From assembly GCF_040760075.1 (NCBI RefSeq), contig NZ_CP142884.1, positions 2,294,001 through 2,358,000 of the forward strand: DNA of 64,000 nucleotides. Direction: 5' to 3'. Position 1 is the stretch's first letter, and the number at the start of each line of letters is the position of its first letter. The stretch is from Sphingobacterium sp. R2 (lineage in GTDB: Bacteria; Bacteroidota; Bacteroidia; Sphingobacteriales; Sphingobacteriaceae). This document shows, in pieces, positions 32,987 through 40,922 of the stretch. A program made the position numbers and the translations under genes. The notes beneath the pieces are model-generated. The model searched no databases and was not told the DNA's origin. It saw nothing but the letters and a program-made list of their open reading frames with translations.

Positions 32987-33221
32987 ATTAGAAAATAGTA
33001 CTTCCGACGGTCAAATGAATGTACAATTTATGCTTTGTTGCTAAAATATAGATAATAATTTTGGATATTACCACAATATAAAGTTCGCAGGGTAAAGCAC
33101 TTGGCAATGCTCAAATACATGGTGTAGATTTTTGTTTTCTATTTTCTAAAATGTTTAATTGATATAGGTTTTAATAGAGTGGATTAGTTTGCCAACTTTA
33201 GTTCATAAAAAATATAAATTC

Positions 33222-34019
33222 ATGGATTTTCAACAACCTGTTATTAGGGAAGTAAAGATCATCCGATATGTACAGCCATTTCGGGAGGGGGGGTCTTTAC
33301 CGGCACTGGTCGATGCCGATGATGGCTTCAGTTATGTCATAAAATTTAGTGGTGCGGGGCAAGGGCGGAAGGCCCTCATTGCCGAGTTAATTGGCGGAGA
33401 GCTGGCAAGACTGTTAAAATTGCGCGTCCCCGAAATTGTGTTTGCTGATTTGGACGAGTCTTTTGGTCGGACAGAGCCTGATGAAGAAATTCAGGATCTA
33501 CTTAAATTCAGTGTGGGTAAAAACCTCGGTTTACATTTTCTGAGCGGAGCCATTACATTCGATGCAAATGTTGACGTTATTGCCGCGGAAGAAGCGTCTA
33601 AGATTGTTTGGTTAGATTCACTCTTAATGAATGTTGACCGAACTGTTCGGAACACAAATATGCTGATATGGCACAAAGAACTTTGGTTAATAGATCATGG
33701 TGCTGCTTTATATTTCCATCACAGCTGGGATAACTGGGAGGAACAGTCGTTAAAGCCATTTGTTCAGATCAAGGATCACGTACTGTTAAAAAATGCCAGT
33801 AGGGTGGGAGAGATCGATGTGGAATATCGTTCACTTTTTACGGAGACGGTATTTCGTGATATATTAGCCGTGGTACCGGATGAGTGGCTGGAAGATTCCG
33901 AACGTGAACTTTCGGCGGCGGATGCGCGAGAAGTATATGTTTCTTTCTTGAAACGCCGTGTAGCCAATTCATCCATTTTTGTAAAGCAAATTGAAGATGC
34001 CAGAAAAGACCTTATATGA
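33222..34019 (+). CDS. HipA-like kinase family protein
   Basis: A 265-residue protein of the HipA-like kinase (HipA_2) type, starting at MDFQQPVIREVKIIRYVQPF; the TTG at 33189 in the same frame is less likely. An N-lobe segment SYVIKFSGAGQGRKALIAEL resembles the ATP-binding lysine region. The C-lobe has NVDRTVRNTNMLIW, matching the catalytic HxD-N motif with Asp and Asn, and ELWLIDHGAALYF, matching the Mg2+-binding DFG-like Asp. Unlike classical HipBA there is no HipB repressor next to it; instead it overlaps a DUF3037 gene by 23 bases. Its target is unknown. Confidence 0.85.
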   Translation: MDFQQPVIREVKIIRYVQPFREGGSLPALVDADDGFSYVIKFSGAGQGRKALIAELIGGELARLLKLRVPEIVFADLDESFGRTEPDEEIQDLLKFSVGKNLGLHFLSGAITFDANVDVIAAEEASKIVWLDSLLMNVDRTVRNTNMLIWHKELWLIDHGAALYFHHSWDNWEEQSLKPFVQIKDHVLLKNASRVGEIDVEYRSLFTETVFRDILAVVPDEWLEDSERELSAADAREVYVSFLKRRVANSSIFVKQIEDARKDLI

Positions 34020-34380
34020 GTACGCTGTGGTACGTTTGATACCACGGGTGGAGCGTGAGGAATTTATTAACGTCGGTGTAGCTCTGTATTGTCGCAAGTA
34101 CCGTTATGCGAAAATGATTTATTTTGTCAATGAACAGAAAGCGCGGTCGCTTTGTCCGGATATCGATTTGGAAATGATTGAAAATCATCTGTCTTCTTTC
34201 CAGCGAATCTGTCATGGGGAAAGAGGTGCCGGCAAACTTGCTGAGCTGGATATCACCGAGCGTTTTCGTTGGTTGACAGCGAAGCGAAGTACCTTGGTCC
34301 AATGTTCGGCTTCCCATCCTGGCTTGTGTGAAGATCCAGAAGTAACATTGAGAGCGTTGTTTGAGCGTTTGGTTCTTTAG
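33997..34380 (+). CDS. DUF3037 domain protein
   Basis: A 127-residue cytoplasmic protein of the DUF3037 family with the opening YEYAVVRLIPRVEREEFINV typical for it. ATG 33997 lies inside the end of the HipA-like gene, so the two are translationally coupled. DUF3037 genes are repeatedly found beside HipA-like kinases; no function is established. It could be a substrate, an inhibitor or a partner of the kinase. Confidence 0.88.
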   Translation: MPEKTLYEYAVVRLIPRVEREEFINVGVALYCRKYRYAKMIYFVNEQKARSLCPDIDLEMIENHLSSFQRICHGERGAGKLAELDITERFRWLTAKRSTLVQCSASHPGLCEDPEVTLRALFERLVL

Positions 34381-34475
34381 GTCAAAGCATGTATTCCATT
34401 AGCGAGCGGATTTAAAGTGATGGTCAAAGCCGTTAAGTTTTTTAATATAAGGCTTAATCTATAAATATTGTATAG

Positions 34476-34483
34476 TATATTTG
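34476..34483 (+). promoter_or_regulatory. -7 element for cysE-cysM
   Basis: TATATTTG ends 19 bp before the cysE ATG at 34503. The expected -33 TTG is not seen at 17-23 bp, so activation by a regulator may be needed. Confidence 0.5.
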
Positions 34484-34502
34484 TTTCAATAAATTAGTGA
34501 AG

Positions 34503-35312
34503 ATGCATGATTTTTATCAACATATCTATGAGCAGCAATTGGCTGTTTTAGAGATGCCTTCTAATAAGAAGATCTGTGGATGGGCTATCCGAATCTTGGA
34601 TGTGCTCTTTCCTGAACGAAATTCAGGCAATATGAAATCTGTCGATGACGTGAAGCTCGCTTTTGAGCAATTTGAATTGGAGCTCGAGCAGCTCTTGAGC
34701 AAATCCAAAGCTTGTCAAAGCTGCAATCATTCGGACGTAGCGCATAAATTTTTTGAACGGATTCCACAACTTTATGAATTGATGTGCTGGGATGCCGATG
34801 CGTTGATGGATGGGGATCCTGCAGCGCAGAACAAGAGAGAAGTCGTGCGTACTTATCCTGGTTTTTTTGCAATCTGTATTTTCCGGATCGCCAATGAACT
34901 GCATCGCTTGGGTGTTCCTTTGATACCACGTATATTGACGGAGCATGCTCATTCCAAAACTGGAATAGATATCCATCCTGGAGCAACGATAGGCCATCAT
35001 TTGCATATTGATCACGGAACCGGACTGGTCGTTGGTGAGACTTGTACTATTGGTAATTATGTAAAGCTTTATCAGGGGGTAACCTTAGGCGCACTGAGTG
35101 TGGATAAGGTTTTTTCCAATGTAAAACGCCATCCGACTATAGGTGATCATGTGATTATCTATTCCGGTGCTACCATTCTTGGCGGCGAAACACAGATTGG
35201 ACATCATTCGGTGATTGGCGGTAATGTGTGGCTCACAAGTTCTGTAGAGCCCTATACCACGGTATATCATCAAGCTACATCAAAGTTTATAGATTCAAAA
35301 CCAATAAGTTAA
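34503..35312 (+). CDS. cysE: Serine O-acetyltransferase
   Basis: Serine acetyltransferase makes O-acetylserine from serine and acetyl-CoA, the first step to cysteine. The 269-residue protein (start MHDFYQHI) has the helical N-terminal domain (1-140) and a left-handed beta-helix of hexapeptide repeats (about 155-255) with HSKTGIDIHPGATIGHHLHI and the catalytic DHGTGLVVGE. The gene is five bases upstream of cysM, so the pair makes cysteine in two steps. The C-terminus ends SKPIS, ending in Ile-Ser where many CysE proteins end in Ile and bind CysK. Confidence 0.95.
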   Translation: MHDFYQHIYEQQLAVLEMPSNKKICGWAIRILDVLFPERNSGNMKSVDDVKLAFEQFELELEQLLSKSKACQSCNHSDVAHKFFERIPQLYELMCWDADALMDGDPAAQNKREVVRTYPGFFAICIFRIANELHRLGVPLIPRILTEHAHSKTGIDIHPGATIGHHLHIDHGTGLVVGETCTIGNYVKLYQGVTLGALSVDKVFSNVKRHPTIGDHVIIYSGATILGGETQIGHHSVIGGNVWLTSSVEPYTTVYHQATSKFIDSKPIS

Positions 35313-35317
35313 ATACC

Positions 35318-36190
35318 ATGGGAAATATCATAGATACGATTGGAAATACGCCATTAGTTGAGATTACGCAATTCCATACCAACCCGAAGGTGAAGATTTT
35401 CGCGAAAATGGAGGGTAACAATCCAGCTGGTTCAGTTAAAGATCGTGCGGCGCTCAATATGATCCGTTCAGCGATAGAACGTGGCGATATCACGCAGGAT
35501 AGCAAATTAATTGAGGCAACAAGTGGCAACACAGGAATCGCACTGGCTATGATTGCAGGTATATATGGGTTGAGCCTAGAACTTGTGATGCCGTCTTCTT
35601 CTACCCGCGAGCGAACGCTTACGATGGAGGCTTATGGAGCGAAAGTTACCCTGTTGGAATCGATGGAAATATGCCGTGATTATGCGGAAGAAAAGGCGGA
35701 AAAAGAGGGCTATTTTATATTGAATCAATTTGCGAATCCAGATAATTACAAAGCACATATCAAGACCACAGGGCCTGAAATCTGGCGTGACACAGATGGT
35801 AAGATTACGCATTTTGTAAGCGCCATGGGTACCACGGGGACAATTATGGGTAACTCCATCTACCTGAAAGAAAAAAATGCAGCCATTCAGATTGTAGGTT
35901 GCCAACCCACTCCTGAGTCGTCCATACCAGGTATACGGCGTTGGCCGGAGGCCTACTTACCGAAGATTTTTGATCCGGGCAGAGTAGATCGTGTTCTTGA
36001 TATATCCCAACAGGAGGCAACTGAGCTCGCTCGGGAGCTTGTTAAGCGCGAAGGTGTTTTTGCAGGGATGAGTACGGGGGGAGCTTTAGCCGGAGCACTG
36101 AAAATTGCAAATGAAATTGAAGCGGGTGTCATTGTATTTATTGCCTGCGACCGCGGTGACCGTTATCTGAGCTCGGATCTTTTTGGTTAA
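35318..36190 (+). CDS. cysM: Cysteine synthase B (O-acetylserine sulfhydrylase)
   Basis: A PLP enzyme of 290 residues that makes cysteine from O-acetylserine and sulfide (or thiosulfate). The start is ATG 35318, five bases after the cysE stop; the longer frame back to 35228 is within cysE. PLP attaches to Lys41 in NPAGSVKDRAA, the substrate loop is TSGNTGIALA, and the phosphate loop is AMGTTGT. The segment PESSIPGIRRWPEAYLP is typical of CysM rather than CysK. Confidence 0.95.
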   Translation: MGNIIDTIGNTPLVEITQFHTNPKVKIFAKMEGNNPAGSVKDRAALNMIRSAIERGDITQDSKLIEATSGNTGIALAMIAGIYGLSLELVMPSSSTRERTLTMEAYGAKVTLLESMEICRDYAEEKAEKEGYFILNQFANPDNYKAHIKTTGPEIWRDTDGKITHFVSAMGTTGTIMGNSIYLKEKNAAIQIVGCQPTPESSIPGIRRWPEAYLPKIFDPGRVDRVLDISQQEATELARELVKREGVFAGMSTGGALAGALKIANEIEAGVIVFIACDRGDRYLSSDLFG

Positions 36191-36211
36191 AAATTACATG
36201 AAAAAATCACG

Positions 36212-36260
36212 GCCCACTAGGAAATTAGGGCAATTTTAACCAAATCTTAGTGGGCTTTTT
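36212..36260 (+). terminator. Long-loop terminator after cysM
   Basis: Arms GCCCACTA (36212-36219) and TAGTGGGC (36248-36255) with a 28-base loop, then five T. The right arm overlaps the last codons of the convergent VOC gene, so the two genes share this element. Confidence 0.55.
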
Positions 36261-36624
36261 GGAATTCAGCGTCATGCCCAAAGGTTATGAGGTTGCTGTC
36301 GGGGTCCAAAATTGAAAACTCACGCTGACCCCAAGGCTTGGTATCAAGTTTTCCATTGGGGTGTATAGCTACGTTGTTTGCCTGAAAAGATTGATACAAG
36401 CGGTCAATGTCGTCTGTACGGACGTACACCATACCATAGTTTTCTTCTGGTGAAAGTTCTTTAAATTCGAAAAAATGGATTTCAATATGGTCTTTTTTTA
36501 GCATGAGATAACCCTCGTAATCGACGTTCCCGATCAATGAAAAACCAAGTTTATGTACGTAAAAATCCTTTGTAATGGATTTATCGCGCATGGGTAGTTT
36601 GGGGTGAATGGCGGTCAGTTTCAT
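36247..36624 (-). CDS. VOC-family (bleomycin resistance/glyoxalase-like) protein
   Basis: A 125-residue protein of the vicinal oxygen chelate fold with two beta-alpha-beta halves: AIHPKLPMRDKSITKDFYVH at the N-terminus and YGMVYVRTDDIDRLYQSFQA in the second half, ending REFSILDPDSNLITFG. These resemble bleomycin-binding proteins and also bactoprenol or catechol-type enzymes. It lacks context that would fix a substrate. Confidence 0.85.
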   Translation of the reverse strand: MKLTAIHPKLPMRDKSITKDFYVHKLGFSLIGNVDYEGYLMLKKDHIEIHFFEFKELSPEENYGMVYVRTDDIDRLYQSFQANNVAIHPNGKLDTKPWGQREFSILDPDSNLITFGHDAEFQKAH

Positions 36625-36684
36625 CTGTATATATAAATAAAGTCTCGTTGATTAAATTCTGTTAGTTACTTCTTTCAAAGATAG

Positions 36685-37143
36685 TTATTTACCGTACCTC
36701 AACATAATCATATCTTTTAATAACTGGCCATTTTCATATATGGGCTGCTCATAATTTTTGATAAAAAAGTCTTTACGAATTCCGTATTTAACAAATCCAT
36801 TTCGTTCATAGAACCGAATTTGTGCTAATCCGCAATCTGCGGTACCTACGATCAGGTTAGCATATTCTTGGTAATTGGCCTTAATAAAATCAAGCAATTG
36901 ACTTCCGAGTCCCCTGCCTTGGAACGCTGGGGATACGGCGATGTTTTTAATTTCCAATGTTTCTGAATCGGCTGGATATAAACAGAAAACAGCGATAGGC
37001 GTTTTTCCATCATATACAACATGCACGAGGGAGTCATAAAGATATTTATCGATTGCATCTACCGTTTCGTCTGCTAAAAGCAACAAATCATAAGGGTATT
37101 CCTTATGATTTGTAATATGCTTTATTTGAAAGCCATTTTGCAT
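36685..37143 (-). CDS. GNAT-family N-acetyltransferase
   Basis: A 152-residue acetyltransferase that uses acetyl-CoA. The frame is open to an ATG at 37215 inside the preceding gene, but the start at MQNGFQIKHI (37143) places the conserved EYPYDLLLLAD near the N-terminus as usual for this group and avoids the overlap. The CoA-binding motif A is IKNIAVSPAFQGRGLGSQLL. The acceptor is unknown. It is probably co-transcribed with the MaoC-like gene 40 bp upstream. Confidence 0.85.
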   Translation of the reverse strand: MQNGFQIKHITNHKEYPYDLLLLADETVDAIDKYLYDSLVHVVYDGKTPIAVFCLYPADSETLEIKNIAVSPAFQGRGLGSQLLDFIKANYQEYANLIVGTADCGLAQIRFYERNGFVKYGIRKDFFIKNYEQPIYENGQLLKDMIMLRYGK

Positions 37144-37183
37144 TGATAGGGATTCGCTAATTTCTTTCGATTTAAAGCAGGGA

Positions 37184-37642
37184 TCAATTGAAATGATATA
37201 AAAAGATGACTTCACCTACGTAAGCGGGTTTTGCACTGTCTTTGATTTTCAATGTAGCTTCTATGGTTACTTTGATAACCCCTCTTAAATTGACGACAGA
37301 CTTTACCAGTGTATGTAGCTGCACTGCATTGTCAACCAAAACGGGCTGTGCAAAACGTAGGTTTTCGATCCCATAATTGATTTCCATCTTGACATTTCTT
37401 ACTTCAGCAATTTGTTTCCATAAATAGGGAATAAGAGACAATGTTAGATATCCATGAGCGATAGTTGATTTAAAAGGGCTATCAGTTTTTGCTTTTTCAC
37501 TATCTAAATGAATCCATTGATGGTCGAGTGTTGCATCCGCAAATTGATTAATTTGTTTTTGATCAATAATATGCCATTGGGATTCGCCTAATGATTTTCC
37601 TTCAAAGGCTTTGTACTCTTCATAATTGTTAATTATTGTCAT
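37184..37642 (-). CDS. MaoC-like dehydratase (R-specific enoyl-CoA hydratase type)
   Basis: A 152-residue hot-dog fold protein. The hydratase motif is visible in QINQFADATLDHQWIHLD, with the Asp and His that activate water, followed by TIAHGYLTLSLIPYLW. Such enzymes hydrate trans-2-enoyl-CoA to (R)-3-hydroxyacyl-CoA. The gene lies upstream of the acetyltransferase gene on the same strand. The chain length preference is not predictable. Confidence 0.9.
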   Translation of the reverse strand: MTIINNYEEYKAFEGKSLGESQWHIIDQKQINQFADATLDHQWIHLDSEKAKTDSPFKSTIAHGYLTLSLIPYLWKQIAEVRNVKMEINYGIENLRFAQPVLVDNAVQLHTLVKSVVNLRGVIKVTIEATLKIKDSAKPAYVGEVIFLYHFN

Positions 37643-37776
37643 ATGTAATCTTTTTATCGCGTTTTTTTGTTTTTGTCGGTTCCACTATGTAAGGTGAAGG
37701 GAAGACGAATTTGTGGCTAAATATAACTATACTTTTAAGAATCCTAAAGCTATCCTTTATTTAAAAGGTGATGGAG

Positions 37777-38208
37777 TTATGCGTTTTGTGTATTTGCATA
37801 CGTGTTTTCTACGTAAGATCTGAAATTTTCTAGTATGGTCTTCCAACCATTACGCTGCATATCAATTGAATTTTCAGATTCAGCATCAAAAATGATATTG
37901 ATTTCAGTTACAGATTTTTTAGCATTGAAGTTGACTTCAACCTGACGTCCATCAGGCATGACATAGGCTATTTTTTTAAAAGGCTCCAGTGCGGTATAGC
38001 TGCCTTCAAAATCAAACCCCATCGATCCATTTTTTGCTTCCATTCTATTTTTGAACTTTCCGCCAATGCGTAAGTCATTGATTGAACTTGTGCAGTGCCA
38101 ATCATCTGAGGCATGGTTCCATTGCATGATATCTTCTGCCGAGTTATATGCATTCCAGACCGTTTCTACGGGCACGTTGATAGCGGTTTCAATTTTTATC
38201 CGTTCCAT
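37777..38208 (-). CDS. SRPBCC (AHSA1-like) domain protein
   Basis: A 143-residue START/Bet v1-like protein of the AHSA1 (activator of Hsp90 ATPase homolog 1-like) group. The opening ETAINVPVETVWNAYNSAED and the C-terminal GWKTILENFRSYVENTY are characteristic. These proteins bind small hydrophobic ligands or act as stress-related factors; no function can be assigned here. It stands alone, 134 bp from the MaoC-like gene. Confidence 0.88.
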   Translation of the reverse strand: MERIKIETAINVPVETVWNAYNSAEDIMQWNHASDDWHCTSSINDLRIGGKFKNRMEAKNGSMGFDFEGSYTALEPFKKIAYVMPDGRQVEVNFNAKKSVTEINIIFDAESENSIDMQRNGWKTILENFRSYVENTYANTQNA

Positions 38209-38406
38209 ATAATGTGACTTTGTTTTCTATGTTAATACATGTTTTTTACGTTTATAACAGGTAAATTTGTGTTTTGTTATACCTGTCTCCAGATAATTAT
38301 TAAGATATAATAAAAAGTGCAAAATGGAAACTTATTTTTGCGCAATTAAATAGTTTCTCTTAAAGTTTGTTACCTTTAAGGGATATAAGACTTAAATACG
38401 ATTTAT

Positions 38407-39213
38407 ATGTCCTTCAAATTCCTTATTATTTCTTTTTTCCTGTTATCGCCAAGTTTGATTTTTGCGCAGCACTATAAGACGACACCTGATGTTGCGTATT
38501 GCAAACCTAACGAGCCAGATTCTTATAAGAAAGAACGTTGTAAATTGGATATTTATATCCCGACAGATCGTAAAAATTTTGCTACCATTGTTTGGTTTCA
38601 TGGGGGTGGACTAGAAGAGGGGAATAAATTTATTCCACTTGAACTTAAAGAGAAAGGTGTTGCGGTTATAGCGGCCAATTATCGATTGAGTCCTAAAGCA
38701 AAGGCCCCTGACTATATTGAAGATGCTGCAGAAGCTGTAGCATGGACATTTTCACATATTGCCAATTATGGTGGAGATCCCTCAAAAATTTATGTTTCGG
38801 GCCATTCGGCGGGTGGGTATTTGGCTCTAATGGTAGGCTTAGATAAGCAATATCTTGAAAAATTTGGTGTTGATGCAAATCGTATAAAAGGTCTGGCGCC
38901 GATTAGTGGACAGACCAATACACATTATACAATAAAGAAGGAACGTGGACAATCGATGGTGATCCCTCAGATTGATCAGTTCGCACCACTCTCATTTGTA
39001 CGTAAAGATGCGCCGCCCATCCTCCTGATCACGGGCGATCAGCAATTGGAAATGGCTGCACGGTTTGAGGAAAATGCACATTTGGCAGCAATATTGAAGC
39101 AGGTTGGACATACAAAAACCTCACTCTATCAGCTGCAGGGCTTTGACCATGGCGGTGTATATGCACCTGCCTGTCTGCTGATGCTTAACTGGATTAGACG
39201 AATTGAGAGGTAG
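38407..39213 (+). CDS. Secreted alpha/beta hydrolase (carboxylesterase type)
   Basis: A 268-residue secreted esterase. A signal peptide is cleaved near IFAQ (about residue 21). The oxyanion motif HGGGLEEG is at about 65, the nucleophile is the Ser of GHSAGGYLA near 137, the acid is an Asp in ITGDQQLEM, and the His is in GFDHGGVY near the C-terminus, so the triad is complete. It belongs to the HSL/carboxylesterase-like group (BD-FAE). The substrate is unknown; removal of acyl groups from glycans is one possibility for a periplasmic enzyme. Confidence 0.9.
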   Translation: MSFKFLIISFFLLSPSLIFAQHYKTTPDVAYCKPNEPDSYKKERCKLDIYIPTDRKNFATIVWFHGGGLEEGNKFIPLELKEKGVAVIAANYRLSPKAKAPDYIEDAAEAVAWTFSHIANYGGDPSKIYVSGHSAGGYLALMVGLDKQYLEKFGVDANRIKGLAPISGQTNTHYTIKKERGQSMVIPQIDQFAPLSFVRKDAPPILLITGDQQLEMAARFEENAHLAAILKQVGHTKTSLYQLQGFDHGGVYAPACLLMLNWIRRIER

Positions 39214-39360
39214 TTTTATGTATTTAAATAGCGTGTCAAAATACACCTTATTGAAATATCATAAACAAAAAATAAAATAGTACAATTGGTCATTCAAAAA
39301 TTCTACCGACATTTACTTCCGAAATAACGTATATAGTTACTTCGCAAATTTCAATCCGTT

Positions 39361-39771
39361 ATGTGGACAAATCGCGGTATCGTATTTATAATCTGTATTG
39401 TGGGGCTTTTTTTTGTTCCAAATAGGTTATTTGCCTGCCATGCGTCGTCCGAAAAAAACAGTCAGCAAGAGAAATCATGTTGTCTGGATGAGACGCAAAA
39501 GACAAGAGACACAGCAACCGTAGATTGTTGTAAAGATAATCGAGCCGAGTCGGCAGCTTCAGACTATCAGGTAGATGACTGCAGTAAGCGCTGTGGAGAA
39601 AAGTCTTGCCGTGTCTCCTTTCAATATAGTTTTATTGTATCAGTTATCGAAGCTCCGCAGATTTTAACGGCGTATACCGATGCTTCAAGCTCCTATGCGC
39701 GCTATAAGCAACCTTTTTGTACAGATATATATTTTTCCATTTGGCAGCCCCCTCAGCTCGCTCAACAATAG
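39361..39771 (+). CDS. Small secreted cysteine-rich protein of a copper cluster
   Basis: A 136-residue product with a signal peptide (hydrophobic 7-20, cleavage near LFAC) and eleven cysteines after the mature start region, including KSCCLDE, VDCCKD, DDCSKRCGEKSC. The C-terminus has FSIWQPPQLA, a tail often seen in small proteins next to heavy-metal efflux genes in this phylum. Its position before the HMA/DUF3347 and multicopper oxidase genes suggests copper binding in the envelope, which is inferred. No named family could be assigned. Confidence 0.65.
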   Translation: MWTNRGIVFIICIVGLFFVPNRLFACHASSEKNSQQEKSCCLDETQKTRDTATVDCCKDNRAESAASDYQVDDCSKRCGEKSCRVSFQYSFIVSVIEAPQILTAYTDASSSYARYKQPFCTDIYFSIWQPPQLAQQ

Positions 39772-39933
39772 ATTGATAGCCCATGCTATGTCTTTTTGGA
39801 TAGGTTTTCTGTCCAAGCCCGATTTTTTTAGCTTATGAAAATTCCTTTGGATCTATCGGATTCAATGAATATATGCATTAATTGCTGTATGTGATTTTCA
39901 TTAGTATTCATTTATATACAATACATCATAATC

Positions 39934-40830
39934 ATGAGATTAATTTCATTACTTGGTTTGGTAATCTCGGTATTACTATCCACTCAATATACATATGGAC
40001 AGATAAAAAATGCAAAGACAGCGACAGTAAAGGTCTTTGGAAAAACTACCGCTGTTAAAAAGATGATTGAAAAAGTTGGCAGCGATGGACATACTGCGAT
40101 CGTTGACTGGGATCCGACATCTAAATTAGCATTTATTACTTATGATCCTTCAAAAACAAGTGCTGACGAGGTTCTAAAGCGTATAGCATTGGCAGGCTTC
40201 GATAATGAAAGGTTCCTGGCTCCAGATGATGTCTATGCGGAATTGGCGAAAGCTGAGCAATATGAACGCGTGCTAAAACCAGTGTCAAAAAATCGATCTG
40301 AACAGCAGGTCGATCATAATAAGCATAATCAGGGTGTCCAAACAGCAGCTAATGCTTCCCATGTTCACCCTTCGAAGATAACGGAACCTGGAAAAGAGAA
40401 TACAGCGTTTGGCCAGTTGACAAACTATTATTTGGGTCTAAAAGATGCTTTGGTGAAGACCGATGCACAGGGGGCTGCAGTCAAAGCCACCGCGTTGAAA
40501 GAAGCGATCAAAGCCGTCGATATGAATAAACTTACTCCTGCCGAACATACGGTTTGGATGAAAGTGATGAGTAGCTTAGCAGCTGATGCATCCAGCATCG
40601 CCCAAACTAAAGATGTGGCTAAGCAACGCATGACTTTTGCTTCTCTTTCAAACGCTTTGCATGAACTTCTGAAGGTGAGTAAATTGGATGGACCTATTTA
40701 TTATCAGCATTGTCCTATGTATGATAATGGAAAGGGTGCACAATGGCTCAGTAAGGAGAACACGATAAAAAATCCTTTCTATGGGGCGCAAATGATCAGT
40801 TGTGGAAGTACTGTAGAAACATTAAACTAA
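39934..40830 (+). CDS. HMA-like plus DUF3347 copper-binding secreted protein
   Basis: A 298-residue secreted protein with two modules. Residues 28-95 have the HMA fold pattern, but the metal-binding CxxC is lost: the loop reads VFGKTTAVKKMIEK, with Thr38 and Val41 where cysteines are expected. A His-rich linker (VDHNKHN, NASHVHP) follows. Residues about 160-298 are DUF3347, with the motif YYQHCPMYDNGKGAQWLS around His259-Cys260-Met262, resembling the Cys/Met/His sites of periplasmic copper proteins (CusB tail type). The gene precedes the multicopper oxidase gene by 92 bp and probably delivers or buffers copper in the periplasm. Confidence 0.85.
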   Translation: MRLISLLGLVISVLLSTQYTYGQIKNAKTATVKVFGKTTAVKKMIEKVGSDGHTAIVDWDPTSKLAFITYDPSKTSADEVLKRIALAGFDNERFLAPDDVYAELAKAEQYERVLKPVSKNRSEQQVDHNKHNQGVQTAANASHVHPSKITEPGKENTAFGQLTNYYLGLKDALVKTDAQGAAVKATALKEAIKAVDMNKLTPAEHTVWMKVMSSLAADASSIAQTKDVAKQRMTFASLSNALHELLKVSKLDGPIYYQHCPMYDNGKGAQWLSKENTIKNPFYGAQMISCGSTVETLN

Positions 40831-40922
40831 TCGCCCGCCTATCAAATATTTTTCGAGGTCGATCCACCAGTATAGGGTAGGACCTATGTGTAACGGAATA
40901 CTAATTAAGTAAGTGAATTAAG

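Noticed and set aside
35228..35317. N-terminal extension of cysM back to 35228
   Set aside because: It lies inside the cysE coding sequence, and the family N-terminus begins at ATG 35318.
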